This document shows, one piece after another, positions 11,150 through 21,337 of a DNA stretch of 64,000 nucleotides. A model generated the notes under the pieces. The model made no database searches. It was not told where the DNA came from and worked only from the letters and a program-made list of their open reading frames with translations. Position 1 is the first letter of the stretch. Every line of letters begins with the position of its first letter. Position numbers and translations under genes: made by a program. The DNA is from Hydractinia symbiolongicarpus (Eukaryota; Cnidaria; Hydrozoa; Anthoathecata; Hydractiniidae), in contig NC_079889.1 of NCBI RefSeq assembly GCF_029227915.1, forward strand, positions 8,372,001 to 8,436,000, written 5' to 3'.

Positions 11150-11800
11150 ATCAAAAGAGGGGTAAAAACTTGTGTTTACCTCCTTTGTTCTGTTTAAGAT
11201 GTTATCCTTCAACACCAGAAACTGTGCCTCTACAAAGTTGTTTTTATTATTTCCTCTCAATGTTAGCTGTAACATAAACACCAATTCTCGCGAATATCGT
11301 AAACGTTTTCCCAATATGATGTCAATTGAGGATACTTTGGTCCGAAACTAGCTAGGAGATCATCGTAAACTTCCCCCATATCTGTTTGAAGTTCACAATA
11401 AACGAACTTTCTGAATTTTCCCATGATATCTGAATAAGATAATATAAATATCTAAATCGTTTCTATAATATGCACATTTTCTATACAAACTTTCTTGCCA
11501 GTCTCGGAGTAAGTCTCCTCAAAGTTTCATTAGTTTTAGCTTGATAATTTTCAAGAAATTCTTCTTTAAATTTTATGTTGCACTCAACACTGGATTTGAA
11601 TCTTTTTACAGATCCTTTCACACTAACAATCTTTTCTTCATTTTCATCGAATTGAAGGATATCTGCTACTATGGCTTTCAGTTCATCACATTTATAAAGC
11701 GAGAACAAATAAGCAACACGAGCAGTACAGAGTGTGTCTTCCTTACTCCGTTGAACACATTTTCTTTTGGGTAGTTTATGAAAGCAATACAATACTTATA
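11150..11800 (-). pseudogene. Probable MULE-type transposase relic
   Basis: The minus strand has a clean frame at 11481-11792 and, further along (about 11400 to 11150), the blocks MGKFRKFVYCELQTD, ENWCLCY and, shifted one frame, LTLRGNNKNNFVEAQF. A W-x-x-CYR then RG-x-x-TNN-x-x-E pattern is common near the end of MULE-like transposases of marine invertebrates, and this is close to it. The reading is broken by frameshifts. The family call is tentative; the position inside long inverted repeats is supportive. Confidence 0.45.
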
Positions 11801-12619
11801 TTTCACAGTGAAGAAAAAAGTAAAAATGTAAACTCTTCATTGCTTTACCGCCATCTTTATTTGATTTCTTCGGCTATTTAGCCTGGATACTGCCAACGGG
11901 TTAAATGATACTGCCCGCGGTTAATGATGCTGCCGGTGTTGGGGAAAAAAATTCGCATCGTCAACATCAACAATCTCGACCTCTTTATACTCACTCACTA
12001 TTTCTGCGACAGACAACGTAATTCATTGGTCATAAGCTTTATGTCTAAATCCACAAGGGAGTATCTAAATCTTCAGTTGTCATGTCGGGTCCGACTTTGC
12101 GAAGTTGGTCTAAATCGAAATTCAGCTCATCAAAAACTCGCTACCTTGCTCATAAGCACTTCCATCATCTGAATCATTGGTCATATTCTTGAAAGGGTTG
12201 TCATCATCGTCTATTAAAATTCCTGATTTTCGAAAACAGTTTACGATAGTTGTTTTAAATACATCATCCCAAGCTGTCTTTAGCATCATCATGGCTTCTG
12301 GATTGATGTGTTGGCAGCTCTGTCTTCTTGTCTAACCCTGTTATGATCTTTCGAATGACAAGGGATCGGTATATGGCCTTTAATGATATAGAAAGAAAAA
12401 GAAAAAATATGATAAATACCCAATATGAAATTTGCATTTTAAAATAAAAGTTTTGTAAGGAAGATAAACATTCAGGAAAATTGATCCAGGAAAACCGTTA
12501 GAAAACTAACAAATTGCTTCATTTTCCGTATGTATTTCATTGAAAACCTTGTCACATTCTTATATTTGAATATCTAAATGAAATTGTTACAAAGGACACA
12601 GTTTTAACTGTATCTTTAG

Positions 12620-13030
12620 AATCTTTGGATATTATTATTCTCTTTGGAATAAAATTTTGCACGGTATATGCAAGCCTTCTCCTTCTCCAGATCGACTCTC
12701 TTCCCAGTGACATTAATGTTATCAATGTTCATGACACTCGCTCACAAAAGGTAAAAGATTGTTTTAGCATATCGACCATTCTTTCATTTTTTTAAATGGC
12801 CAACAACATTTTCTTTTTTATTTACAGCGACAGCATATTTATAGATTTCATATGCCGGTTCATGTCGTGTTTGTAAACACGACCCTAACACTGGTGTCCA
12901 TTCACCCATGTAAGAATGTTATCCTTTAATCATTGATTCACACTTTAACTCTTTGATGATCACCAATGAAATTTCATAGTTCAAAGAAACCTTTTCCCCA
13001 CAGACTTCGAAACGTGTTGCCATATCTTTA
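12620..13030 (-). pseudogene. HIRAN-domain protein relic
   Basis: Read on the minus strand from about 13020, blocks such as FEVCGEKVSLNYEISL, WTPVLGSCLQTRHEP, YKYAVAVNKKENVVGHL and INVTGKRVD appear in order, broken by stops. They resemble the intact HIRAN protein at 37491-38213 ([29 protein letters not shown]) and other cnidarian proteins of this type. HIRAN domains bind DNA ends in better known proteins. As in the younger element, this gene is on the strand opposite the Tigger transposase and upstream of it. Confidence 0.55.
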
Positions 13031-13197
13031 ATATGCACTGGCTGCATGCACTACCTTTGTGCTCATTCACACAACTGTTTTATGACTTTTGGTTTTCAGT
13101 AAACAGTGAAGACCTGCAAGAGCTAATCAAAACATTCTATTTTTCATGCATTGCAACGACTTCCCTTGCTATGTGCAAGCATATTGAAAAAGCATTG

Positions 13198-13700
13198 TCA
13201 AATCAAATGCAAACACACAAAAACATGTGAAAACATACCTGATAACCCTTGTTCCATAGGTTTTGTACAAGAAGTTGTGTTGGGTGGTAAAAATTGCAAA
13301 TTGATTGCCTTTAATGTTGTGACTTTCGGGTGAGCAGGACAATTTGCACAACTAGACTCATCTTCTGCCCTGCGAATCGAATTGACAGTCGAGCTCTCGT
13401 ACCCACTCTTCAATTGTAGTCTATCCATCCATGATTTATTTTGAGATCGGTATCGACAGGGAAAGTGGTGCACGTTTTTGAATCATCTCGGCTTTGCAGA
13501 CTTTCCTATCACGAACATCGAGAGTTTTCACCAAAGCGTTAGACGCAGTCATACCAGTTAGGCGAACTTTGCTATGTTTTCCACATGCGCAACGTTTACC
13601 ATGAAGTGTAGAGACTTGGAGTGCAGTGCTTGGTAAAACAGACCAAATTTATCCTCGTTGAAGATGTTCTTCAAATCATACTTTCACTTAAAATAGGTAC
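13198..13700 (-). pseudogene. Second Tigger-family transposase relic
   Basis: Minus-strand fragments in order: YDLKNIFNEDKFGLFYQ, KSLHF, RLTGMTA (shifted frame), RYRSQNKSWMD, then NCPAHPKVTTLKAINLQFLP and PNTTSCTKPMEQG. This is the classic DDE block series of Tigger/jerky transposases (N/D-x-CPAHP and LPPNTTS-x-x-QPMDQG). The copy differs in subfamily from the plus-strand relic at 14140-15168, whose third block is KFQPLDYTVN. Stops and frame changes show it is dead. Confidence 0.75.
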
Positions 13701-14139
13701 CTTTACTTCGAATGTTGTTACCTTCGAATTTCGAATGTTGTGATGTTCGAACGTTTTCATGTAAATTTCTTATCAAATGTTTTTGTGTCAAATTTATTTC
13801 AAGTACTTTAAATTCATCGTCAAGTGAGTTTTGATGAGTTTGTGGAGTTCGTGAAAAGATATAAAGAGCGACAGGGAAAGTAAAGGATATTTGTAACTTT
13901 TTAAAGAGTCGGAAAGAAACTAAAGCCACAGTTCTAGTTGCAAGTACATATGACGATGCGTTTCCCAATCAAAGTTAATGGTGGTTGAACATGAAATAAA
14001 ATAATCAACACAAGTCAAAAAATTACAACAAAATCAAACAAGAAGCTGGAAATAACGCACTTATCCATTGAACCAAGGCAAAAGTGAGCGGTTCAATAAA
14101 ATGTATCCAAAGTACACCTTTGTTAGAACATCCATCACC

Positions 14140-15168
14140 AACTGGAAAATCAAAATGAAAGGATAAGGAGCGCAAAACAATTTGCAAAAAGAAAGGACGA
14201 CCAAACTTAGTGTCAGATGATATGATGAAAAAGATTAAGACCATTATAATAGGAACACGGGCTGCTGGAATGTCCATAAGCTTCTGTATCGTAATAGCTA
14301 TCGTAATTGGGGTGGTGAGGTCCAACAGTGCTAAAGGAAAATGGAGAACATTTGGAGCTAACAGAAGATTGGGCACGAGAAGTTATAAAATCAATGAACT
14401 GGACTGAAAAGAAAGGTACGACAGGAAAAATTGAGCTCACGAAACAATTTTTTTGAGGAAAAGCTATCTTTTTAAAAGAAGATTTCTCACGTCATTGTCG
14501 AACATGATATTCCTAAAGTACTGGTTATCAATTTGGATCAAACACCAATGTCTTATTTAAGTCCTGGTTAATACACTTTTGACGTAAAAGGTGTAGAAAC
14601 AGTCACTATTAACATCGAAGACAAACCGCAAATACCTGCAACATTTGCTATTTTCGTGTCCAGTGAATTTCTTCCATTTCAGTTAATCTACTAGGGCAAA
14701 GATAAAAGATGTTTACCTAAATATTCTTTTCCAACCAATTTTGACGTAACATTTTCTGAAAATCACTGGTCTAACACTAAAAAATTAATTAGCTTTTTTA
14801 ACAAGATTGTGTTGACTCATTTTAATAATGTTCGCCGAGCCAAAGGTTATCCAGATAAGCAGATAAGTCTTGTTATAATAGACACTTTTAAGGGACAAGA
14901 TAATGATGAAATCGCTAAACTTTGCCGTGACAATTATTGTGCCCTTATAATTGTTCCTCATAATATAACAAGCAAATTCCAGCCACTTGATTATACAGTC
15001 AACAAGCCAGCTAAGTGTTTTATCGAAGACAACATGTGGTATGCTAAAAAGGTTACAAACCAGCTTAACGAAGGCAAAGCTCCACCAGACGTAGACGTTT
15101 TACTAAATTTGTCACAGGTCATACCATTACATGTCAAGTGGATGTTTGAGATGTACCAGCACTCGTAG
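14140..15168 (+). pseudogene. Tigger/pogo transposase relic
   Basis: Blocks in order: SDDMMKKIKTIIIGTRAAG (from 14210), a run in another frame containing HLELTEDWAR and VIKSMNWTEKKGTTGK (14350-14440), INLDQTPMSYLSPG with the first Asp (about 14530), IIDTFKGQDND with the second Asp (about 14880), and SKFQPLDYTVN with the third (about 14980). These correspond one to one with the intact transposase at 38409-39821. At least one frameshift and two stops interrupt it. It fits as the original gene of the 9235-15588 element. Confidence 0.8.
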
Positions 15169-15886
15169 TGATTTGGTTTTTAATGTCTTTAAAGCAACTG
15201 AGAGACCATTCGTTGTTTGACTTAAACGAACTACTGATGTTATAGTTGATTGATGATTGTTTCATGTTTGTTAAACACAAAATGTTGTTTCCTTTTTGTT
15301 TCCATTATGTTTTTAATGTCCCTGATCTTTTTTTGTAATCTCCCTTGTAATTAATTAAGGTAACAATAAGAAAAAAATTTAGGATAAAAGAAAAAAATCG
15401 AGGTAAATTCTTAGTCGGTATAACAAAAGCGGGTAAAATTACTAGTCAGGGAAAAAATAATTAGGGGAAATTTCGGTCAGGAAAAAATTAAGTCACTTAC
15501 AAAAAATTCACATTTCTTGACTTTCTTCGCCCCCATAAAGTATATGATTATTCGAATTATAGGAGTTCGAATTAATTGAGTTCAACTGTATCTCGAAAAT
15601 TGGTTTGCTAGAGTTTTATTATCGCATTTACTTGAAAATCCCATAGACAGTTTTGATTTAGAAGGAAATACCGCTTTAACAGCATCCCAAAATTTTCTTA
15701 AGTTAGACTTGTTTTCTTCAATCAGGTTACGATGATTTTTCTTATTTACTTCCCTCACTTTCCCTTCCCATTTATTGGATGCCATCGATATTCCTCCCAG
15801 TCATCTTCACTTTTAGTTTTTTTTAGGCTTTTAAAAGTCGATTCTTATTGTCTGTATATCGCCTAATGTCTTTTTTTAACCGGATA

Positions 15887-17128
15887 CAGTGGCCCATATA
15901 TGACATTTTTAATACAACATTTTTTTTAATTCCTACCTGGCGGCGCTAGTTATGCCAATTTTGGCATATGTTTGCTGCAATTCGTTTACTAACAAAGAAT
16001 TTATCACACGCTCTGGATTCGGTACGATGCATGAATATATGGAATGGAACATTTCACGCGAAAATCCAGACCAAAACTTTCCCATTCCTTTTACAATTGA
16101 ATTTACCCCAAAACATGGTATTTATTAATACTTCTTTATCTTTGTTTTTCCCCATTGGCATACAAAATCCTTTCACAGATATGATGTCTCCACGTTCTAT
16201 CAAGCCAAGATTTTCAAGATCGACATCTGTGCAATTCCAAATTGCACCCTCATCCATCTAAACAAAGCATACACAATTTAAAAATACAGAGTCACTTTGT
16301 CTTCTTCAAGCAACACAAGTTAACTTAAAGAGTATTTGGATCTTATTAATACAGCTAACTGCATATATGTATATGAGAACTATAGCTAAAAACAAGCACT
16401 AACACTATTTGCCCTATACTTTTCTATAACTTCTTTCTTGACTTTCCTTGATTCAAAATGTGCACAAACCTAAAAAAGCGTTTATTCCAAAATTAAAAAA
16501 ACTATGGTTTCACTTCGGGTAATTAGCTAGCTAAAAAAGGTATGAGAATTGAATAAATAGCCAATATAGCTGTACTAAAAGGCGTAGCTAGCTACAAACC
16601 TGGCTAGTAGCTAAATATGAACTGGTAAAGCATTATTTTTGCCTAGTGTACAAAATATTTTTCTTATTTGTCGTATCAATCAACGTTATCAAAACTGACT
16701 CGATTAACACTCTCCAAGTGATCACATTGTTCAGTTATATCATTATCAGGAGGAGATACTGCTAAAGAGGGCATTTCGTGCTTATCCACGTGAGCCGCCA
16801 TCTTTGTTATTATCAGAGGGGGAGAGTTTGCACTCCATCATATGGTCTTTTTCATAACTTGCGGCTTAACTAGCGCCGACAGTTATAACTGGCGGCATAA
16901 CTAGCGGCGAAATTTATAACTGGCAGCATAACTAGCGGCGACAGTTATAACTAGCGGCGACAGTTATATCTGGCGGCTTAACTAGCGCCAACAGTTATTA
17001 CTAGCGGCGCCAGTTATAACTAGCGGCATAACTAGCGGCGACACTTATAACTGGTGGCATAACTAGCGGCGACAGTTAGGATTTAAAAAAAATGTTTAAA
17101 TATTAAAAGTGTCATAAATGGGCCACCG
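15887..17128. mobile_element. TA-flanked inverted-repeat element (mariner/Tigger-type, non-autonomous)
   Basis: Left end CAGTGGCCCATATATGACAT after TA (15885-15886); right end, read inverted, CGGTGGCCCATTTATGACAC before TA (17129-17130). The inverted repeat extends over about 75 bases, including a T-run and CGCCGCTAGTTATGCC. It has no transposase. A minus-strand frame (16054-16257) reads IERGDIISVKGFC, faintly like a SAM-type motif, but I would not call it a gene. The right arm has expanded into a tandem repeat. Confidence 0.75.
16861..17082. repeat. Satellite-like repeat in the right arm of the MITE
   Basis: About seven imperfect units of roughly 32 bases built from ATAACTAGCGGCGACAGTT and ATAACTGGCGGC. 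The left arm of the same element (15938-15960) holds only one copy of the motif, so the expansion is one-sided. Confidence 0.8.
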
Positions 17129-17610
17129 TAACCGGAGCATCTCTTCCGCTTACTGTTTTTATTTTAATAGGTGCATTTACATCAAAAGCGTTTCTAAGCG
17201 ATTCTGTGAACGAGTTAGTTCCTTTGTCAACGTCATTAAATTCGTATAATCTGTACCAATTTATATTTCTAACACATTCATTAAATTTCTCAGGGTAATG
17301 ATCTTTGTAAATCTCTACACTAGCCGAATACGGGTTTCTCGTATTCGATTGCGCAATACTTCGCTATACATGGAAACGAGGCTTGGAATGGTAAAATGTA
17401 AACAAAGTAGGCGAAATCAAATCGTTTTTTAAAACCTGACCCTCGAAAAGTTTTGAGCACATTAAAAACGTGCTTACCTGCCAAATCTTTTGAAATATTT
17501 TTTAAAAAACAAATGAGAACCTGTAGTCAATGCTAAAATGCGTTCTAAATAAGTTTTATGAAGCTAAAGCTCAACTATCTTATGGTTGAGTTAGCAAACA
17601 AAAATAAAAA

Positions 17611-17913
17611 ATGAATTCACAAGAAGTATACGCAGGTAGTAGTAAAACTCGTCCTCAAAAAACTCAGACAGAAAGAAAACAAATTTCATTTTTGGGAGGC
17701 AGAGACCAACTAACTGCTGCTGAAGTAAAAGAAAGTCAAACAATTGCTTCAGTAAGAATACTACATGTTGAACGTGCAATACAAAGGGTTAAAAAGTTTA
17801 AAGTTATAAGAAATGAAATACCATTGACACTACATTGCTGGGTGATTCAAATTTGGACGGTTTGTTGTCTTTTATGTGACTTTTTACCACCTTTTATACA
17901 AAAACAGAATTAG
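17611..17913 (+). pseudogene. ISL2EU transposase, C-terminal fragment
   Basis: The frame contains ISFLGGRDQLTAAEVKESQT, VERAIQRVKKFKVIRNEIPL and IWTVCCLLCDFLPPFIQ. These are the C-terminal blocks of the DDE_Tnp_4-type transposases that are common in cnidarian genomes, where a conserved IHVERAI-x-R-x-K block contains the third catalytic acid. The Glu in VERAIQR is present. The Asp residues and the THAP-type N-terminus are missing, and an extra base alters the block before VERAI. The first residues (MNSQEVYAGSSKTRP) do not look like transposase and may mark the deletion joint. Confidence 0.8.
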
Positions 17914-17936
17914 TTCTTATTAAATTCTAACATTTT

Positions 17937-18420
<484 letters not shown>

Positions 18421-18490
18421 TCTTGTGGTATTTCACTTTTCAACATCTAGAAAATAGTTAAACTTAGTAAAAATATAATTACAAACTATT

Positions 18491-18997
18491 TAAAAACGGA
18501 AACCAAGACAATGAATCAGGTGTTGTGTATAAAGTAACGTGTGGAGATTGTGGAAAATATTACATAGGAGAAACAGGAAGGAAATTGACAACACGAATAA
18601 AAGAACACAAAAATGGCGCAAAAAACGATAAAGAAAACGTCTCTGGAATGTCCAAACACATTAAAGAAACAAAACACGAAACTTTGAGAAAATAGAAATT
18701 CTCTATAGGGAAAACAATTTTATTAAAAGAAAATTTAAAGAGGCATTAGCGATTAAACAACACAAATCGGATTTATTGAACAAAAAAGATGAAATAAGAC
18801 GATTATCTGAAATTTGGGAAAACATATTATAATTTTTAACGACTTTTATTGTTAATAAACGATTTTTATACATTTTATTTTTATCAAGAGAATTTTTAAC
18901 ATTTTGTACATGCATGTTGAAAGACGTTTTTAGTTGTGATCTGAAGATGCTCTGACAAAGATCAGGGAGAAAATTTATCAAATTTAATTTGTTATTT
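18491..18997 (+). pseudogene. Upstream partial Penelope copy: GIY-YIG end and 3' UTR
   Basis: It reads YKVTCGDCGKYYIGETGRKL and continues beyond the point where the downstream copy stops. After a short deletion near 18680 the frame carries FIKRKFKEALAIKQHKSDLL and DEIRRLSEIWENIL before TAA (about 18830). The rest is the element 3' UTR up to TTATTT before the 33-base repeat. Confidence 0.8.
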
Positions 18998-19030
18998 ATT
19001 GCCTTAAACCCAAGAAATATTTGCTAATTA
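18998..19030. repeat. 33-base direct repeat, left copy
   Basis: Runs from ATTGCCTTAAACCC to ATTTGCTAATTA; identical to 21304-21336. It sits between the partial and the full Penelope copy, directly before the start codon region. Confidence 0.95.
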
Positions 19031-19033
19031 ACT

Positions 19034-21333
19034 ATGAAAAGGCAAACCTATAAAGAATTCATTAAAAACAAGTATGGGGAGAATATTGTTAAATGTATAA
19101 ATGAATTTCAAGATGCTGACAAAATGGTGAAAATTCTCAATCAAGATATTGAATTTTTGTCAAAATGCAAGAGATCGGGTATTACACCAATACACTGTAG
19201 AATTGGAGGAAGGAGATCGGCTTCACCGGTAACGAAAAAGTTCATAAAAGATACTGAAAAGAAATTATTGAATCGTTCGATCGTAAAAAATTACTCTAAA
19301 CGCTGGAAACAACAACAGATAAAACAAAAAAAACGAAAATCTGATAGAAGATACATTATCTCTTACTGATTATGCAAACCTTCTAAAACTCACAAAGAAA
19401 AGACATTCAAAGAAAATTGAACACAAAAACATGCATCTGTCAAGAAAATTCGAAATATTACTAAAGAAAAAGTTCAAACAAAATAAGGAGATAACACCAG
19501 AAGGGAAGAAAGAACACCAAACAAAAACGCTATTAAACTTTTCTGGTATTGAAATTCCTGATGAATTTATTCCGTTATTGTCAAAGGGTCTCGAATTCAA
19601 AATTTCAACGAAGAAATTACCTATAATTGACATGATTTGTGGAATCGAAGAAGCAGCAAAATCATTTTCTTCACCTTCAATGGCAAATGGATTTCGATTT
19701 GAATGCAAAAGAATTATGGAAAAAGGAAAAAACACTAAATTAACAAATATTACAAATGAGCTGTGTAATGGGTTAAATGAATGGTTAAAACAAAATAGAC
19801 TTATTTTGATGGAAAACGACAAAGGCAGAGCAACATGCATAATTTCGCAACAAAAAGTAGACGAATTAATTAATCAAGAATTATCCAACAAAGAGAGATA
19901 TGTAGAACTGAAAGGTGCTAATATTGAGAAAGCAAAAACGGCTATTAACAAAGTAATCGCAAATCTCCGAAAAGAAAACATGTTATCGATAGAACAAATG
20001 AAACAATTAAAACAAATTACGCCGTCAACACCTATGGCAAGACCATCATTAAAAACTCATAAAAACCCACTAAAGGTCAGACTTATAATAAACACTCAAG
20101 GATCTGTATTCTACAAAATTGCTAAATTTGTTAGTAAAGAACTTAAAGATCTAACAACATCAGCAAAATCATAAAAGACACGGAGCAATTTGTTAACAAA
20201 GTAAAAGAAATTAATTTGGACGAGAATGAGAAGTTGGTGAGTTTTGATATTGCAGATATGTACCCTTCCCTACCAAAATCTGAAGTCATACATGAAGTAG
20301 AAAGGAGAATCAGAGAAGACACTTTTAAAACAAATGTTAATAAAGAAGCCTTAGTACGTCTCGTGAAAATCTCAGTTGAATTTATGACCTTCAAAATAGG
20401 AAACAAATTCTACAACCAGGCGGATGGTCTCTTCATCGGATCACCTGCGTCGCCATGTTTTGCCGAAATCTACATTCAAGGAATAGAAGAAAATAGTATC
20501 TACTCAATGTTACACGCAGCAAGAATTTGGCTAAGAAAAGTAGACGATACGTTCACTGTTACAAAACATAAAACCGAGGACACCTTAAATGAGCTGACTA
20601 ACATTCATTCACAGCGGATGAAGAAAAGGATGACCAGATCCCATTTTTGGATTGTTTAATAATGAGAAAAGATGATAATACAGTGAAAACAAAAGTGTAT
20701 AAAAAACCTACGCATACGGGACAATACACTAATTATACGTCAAACCAACCTTTACACGTAAAATTATCGACAATTAAAACTTTAACGAGAAGAGCAAAAA
20801 CCATTTGCACAGAAGAAACAGACCTCAAAGAAGAATTGAATTATATACAAAAAACTATGCAATTAAATGAGTTTCCCAAGAACATCGTAACAAAAACGAT
20901 AAAAGAAACATTAAACAAAGAATGTAATGGAAGAAACCAGACAGATGACGACACGAATTCAATTCGATTGTTTTTACGCTATGAAAAAGGCATCTCAGAA
21001 CAAATCGCCAGAGTATGCAAGAAATTTAATGTAGAATTAACACATACGAAAAACAAAGCGCTACAAAATGTTGTAAAAGGCAACAAAATATTGAAAAACG
21101 GAAACCAAGACAATGAATCAGGTTATGTGTATAAAGTAACGTGTGGAGATTGTGGAAAATATTACATAGGAGAAACAGGAAGGAAGTTGACAACACGAAT
21201 AAAAGAACACAAAAATGGCGCAAAAAACGATAAAGAAAACGTCTCTGGAATGTCCAAACACATTAAAGAAACAAAACACGAAATGAACTTTGAGAAAATA
21301 GAAATTGCCTTAAACCCAAGAAATATTTGCTAA
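19034..21333 (+). pseudogene. Penelope-like reverse transcriptase with GIY-YIG endonuclease
   Basis: The start is ATG 19034 (MKRQTYKEFIKNKYGE). Frame changes occur near 19360, 20170 and 20640. RT blocks: KGRATCIISQQKVDELI, RPSLKTHKNPLKVRLII, SFDIADMYPSLP (first catalytic Asp), GLFIGSPASP, and WLRKVDDTF (the usual Y/F-x-DD is RKVDD here). The GIY-YIG nuclease follows: CGKYYIGETGRKLTTRIKEH with the G-Y-Y-I-G core. The protein stops early at ALNPRNIC because the element is joined to the 33-base repeat. It would copy RNA and cleave DNA for insertion; this copy is not functional. Confidence 0.85.
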
Positions 21334-21336
21334 TTA
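21304..21336. repeat. 33-base direct repeat, right copy
   Basis: Identical to 18998-19030 and placed exactly where the full Penelope copy is truncated. It may be a target duplication of the full copy or a restarted 5' end of a further tandem copy. Confidence 0.95.
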
Positions 21337-21337
21337 T

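Larger units (their letters stand above)
9630..11957. mobile_element. Long-TIR element, MULE-like, carrying a zinc-finger gene
   Basis: Long imperfect inverted repeats bound the region: the left arm (9630-9715) contains GCAGCATCATTTTATCCGTT and GGCAGTATCC. The right arm (11879-11957) contains the same blocks in inverse order and orientation, including GGATACTGCCAACGGGTTAA and GATGCTGCCGGTG. The repeat also covers a GCGAATTTTTTT tract outside the core. Inside are a two-exon C2H2 gene (plus) and a minus-strand relic that looks like a MULE-family transposase; long terminal repeats fit that family. I could not define a target duplication. Confidence 0.55.
9235..15588 (+). mobile_element. Old Tigger/pogo element with nested insertions
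   Basis: The left end reads TA then AAGTTGAACTCATGTAATTT (TA at 9233-9234). The right end, read on the minus strand, is TA then CAGTTGAACTCAATTAATTC (TA at 15589-15590). These terminal inverted repeats and the TA duplication are characteristic of Tigger-type mariner relatives. Inside are a decayed transposase (plus, 14140-15168), a HIRAN-protein relic (minus, 12620-13030), a second Tigger-family relic and a MULE-like insertion. The 6.35 kb length is explained by those insertions. The left end could instead be a solo repeat of the same family. Confidence 0.6.
15589..17325 (-). pseudogene. LINE fragment (linker before RT), split by a MITE
   Basis: On the minus strand, 17325-17130 reads SVEIYKDHYPEKFNECV, INWYRLYEFNDVDKG and IKIKTVSGRDAP. 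After the MITE, the reading resumes at about 15885 with IRRYTDNKNRLLK, KSEDDWEEYRW and NLIEENKSNLRKFWDAVKAV. This is the order of the segment between the apurinic-type endonuclease and the reverse transcriptase in CR1/L2/jockey-type LINEs. Neither enzyme is included. The frames contain stops. It was cut by the TA insertion of the MITE and is bordered by the Tigger and ISL2EU elements. Confidence 0.6.
18491..21336 (+). mobile_element. Penelope-like element, permuted copy
   Basis: An upstream partial copy (18491-18997: GIY-YIG end and 3' UTR) is followed directly by an almost full copy (18998-21303: N-terminus, reverse transcriptase, GIY-YIG start). The shared GIY-YIG segment (18491-18703 and 21097-21303) is nearly identical, with one deletion. 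This head-to-tail overlap is the known pseudo-LTR organisation of Penelope elements. It lies inside the ISL2EU transposon. Confidence 0.85.

Noticed and set aside
13684-13968. Minus-strand frame of 94 codons near the second Tigger relic
   Set aside because: It has no recognisable block and does not continue the transposase reading.
14809-15168. Domesticated protein from the Tigger relic
   Set aside because: The clean frame of 119 codons holds only the last part of the transposase; the upstream part is broken by stops and shifts, and nothing suggests its own promoter.
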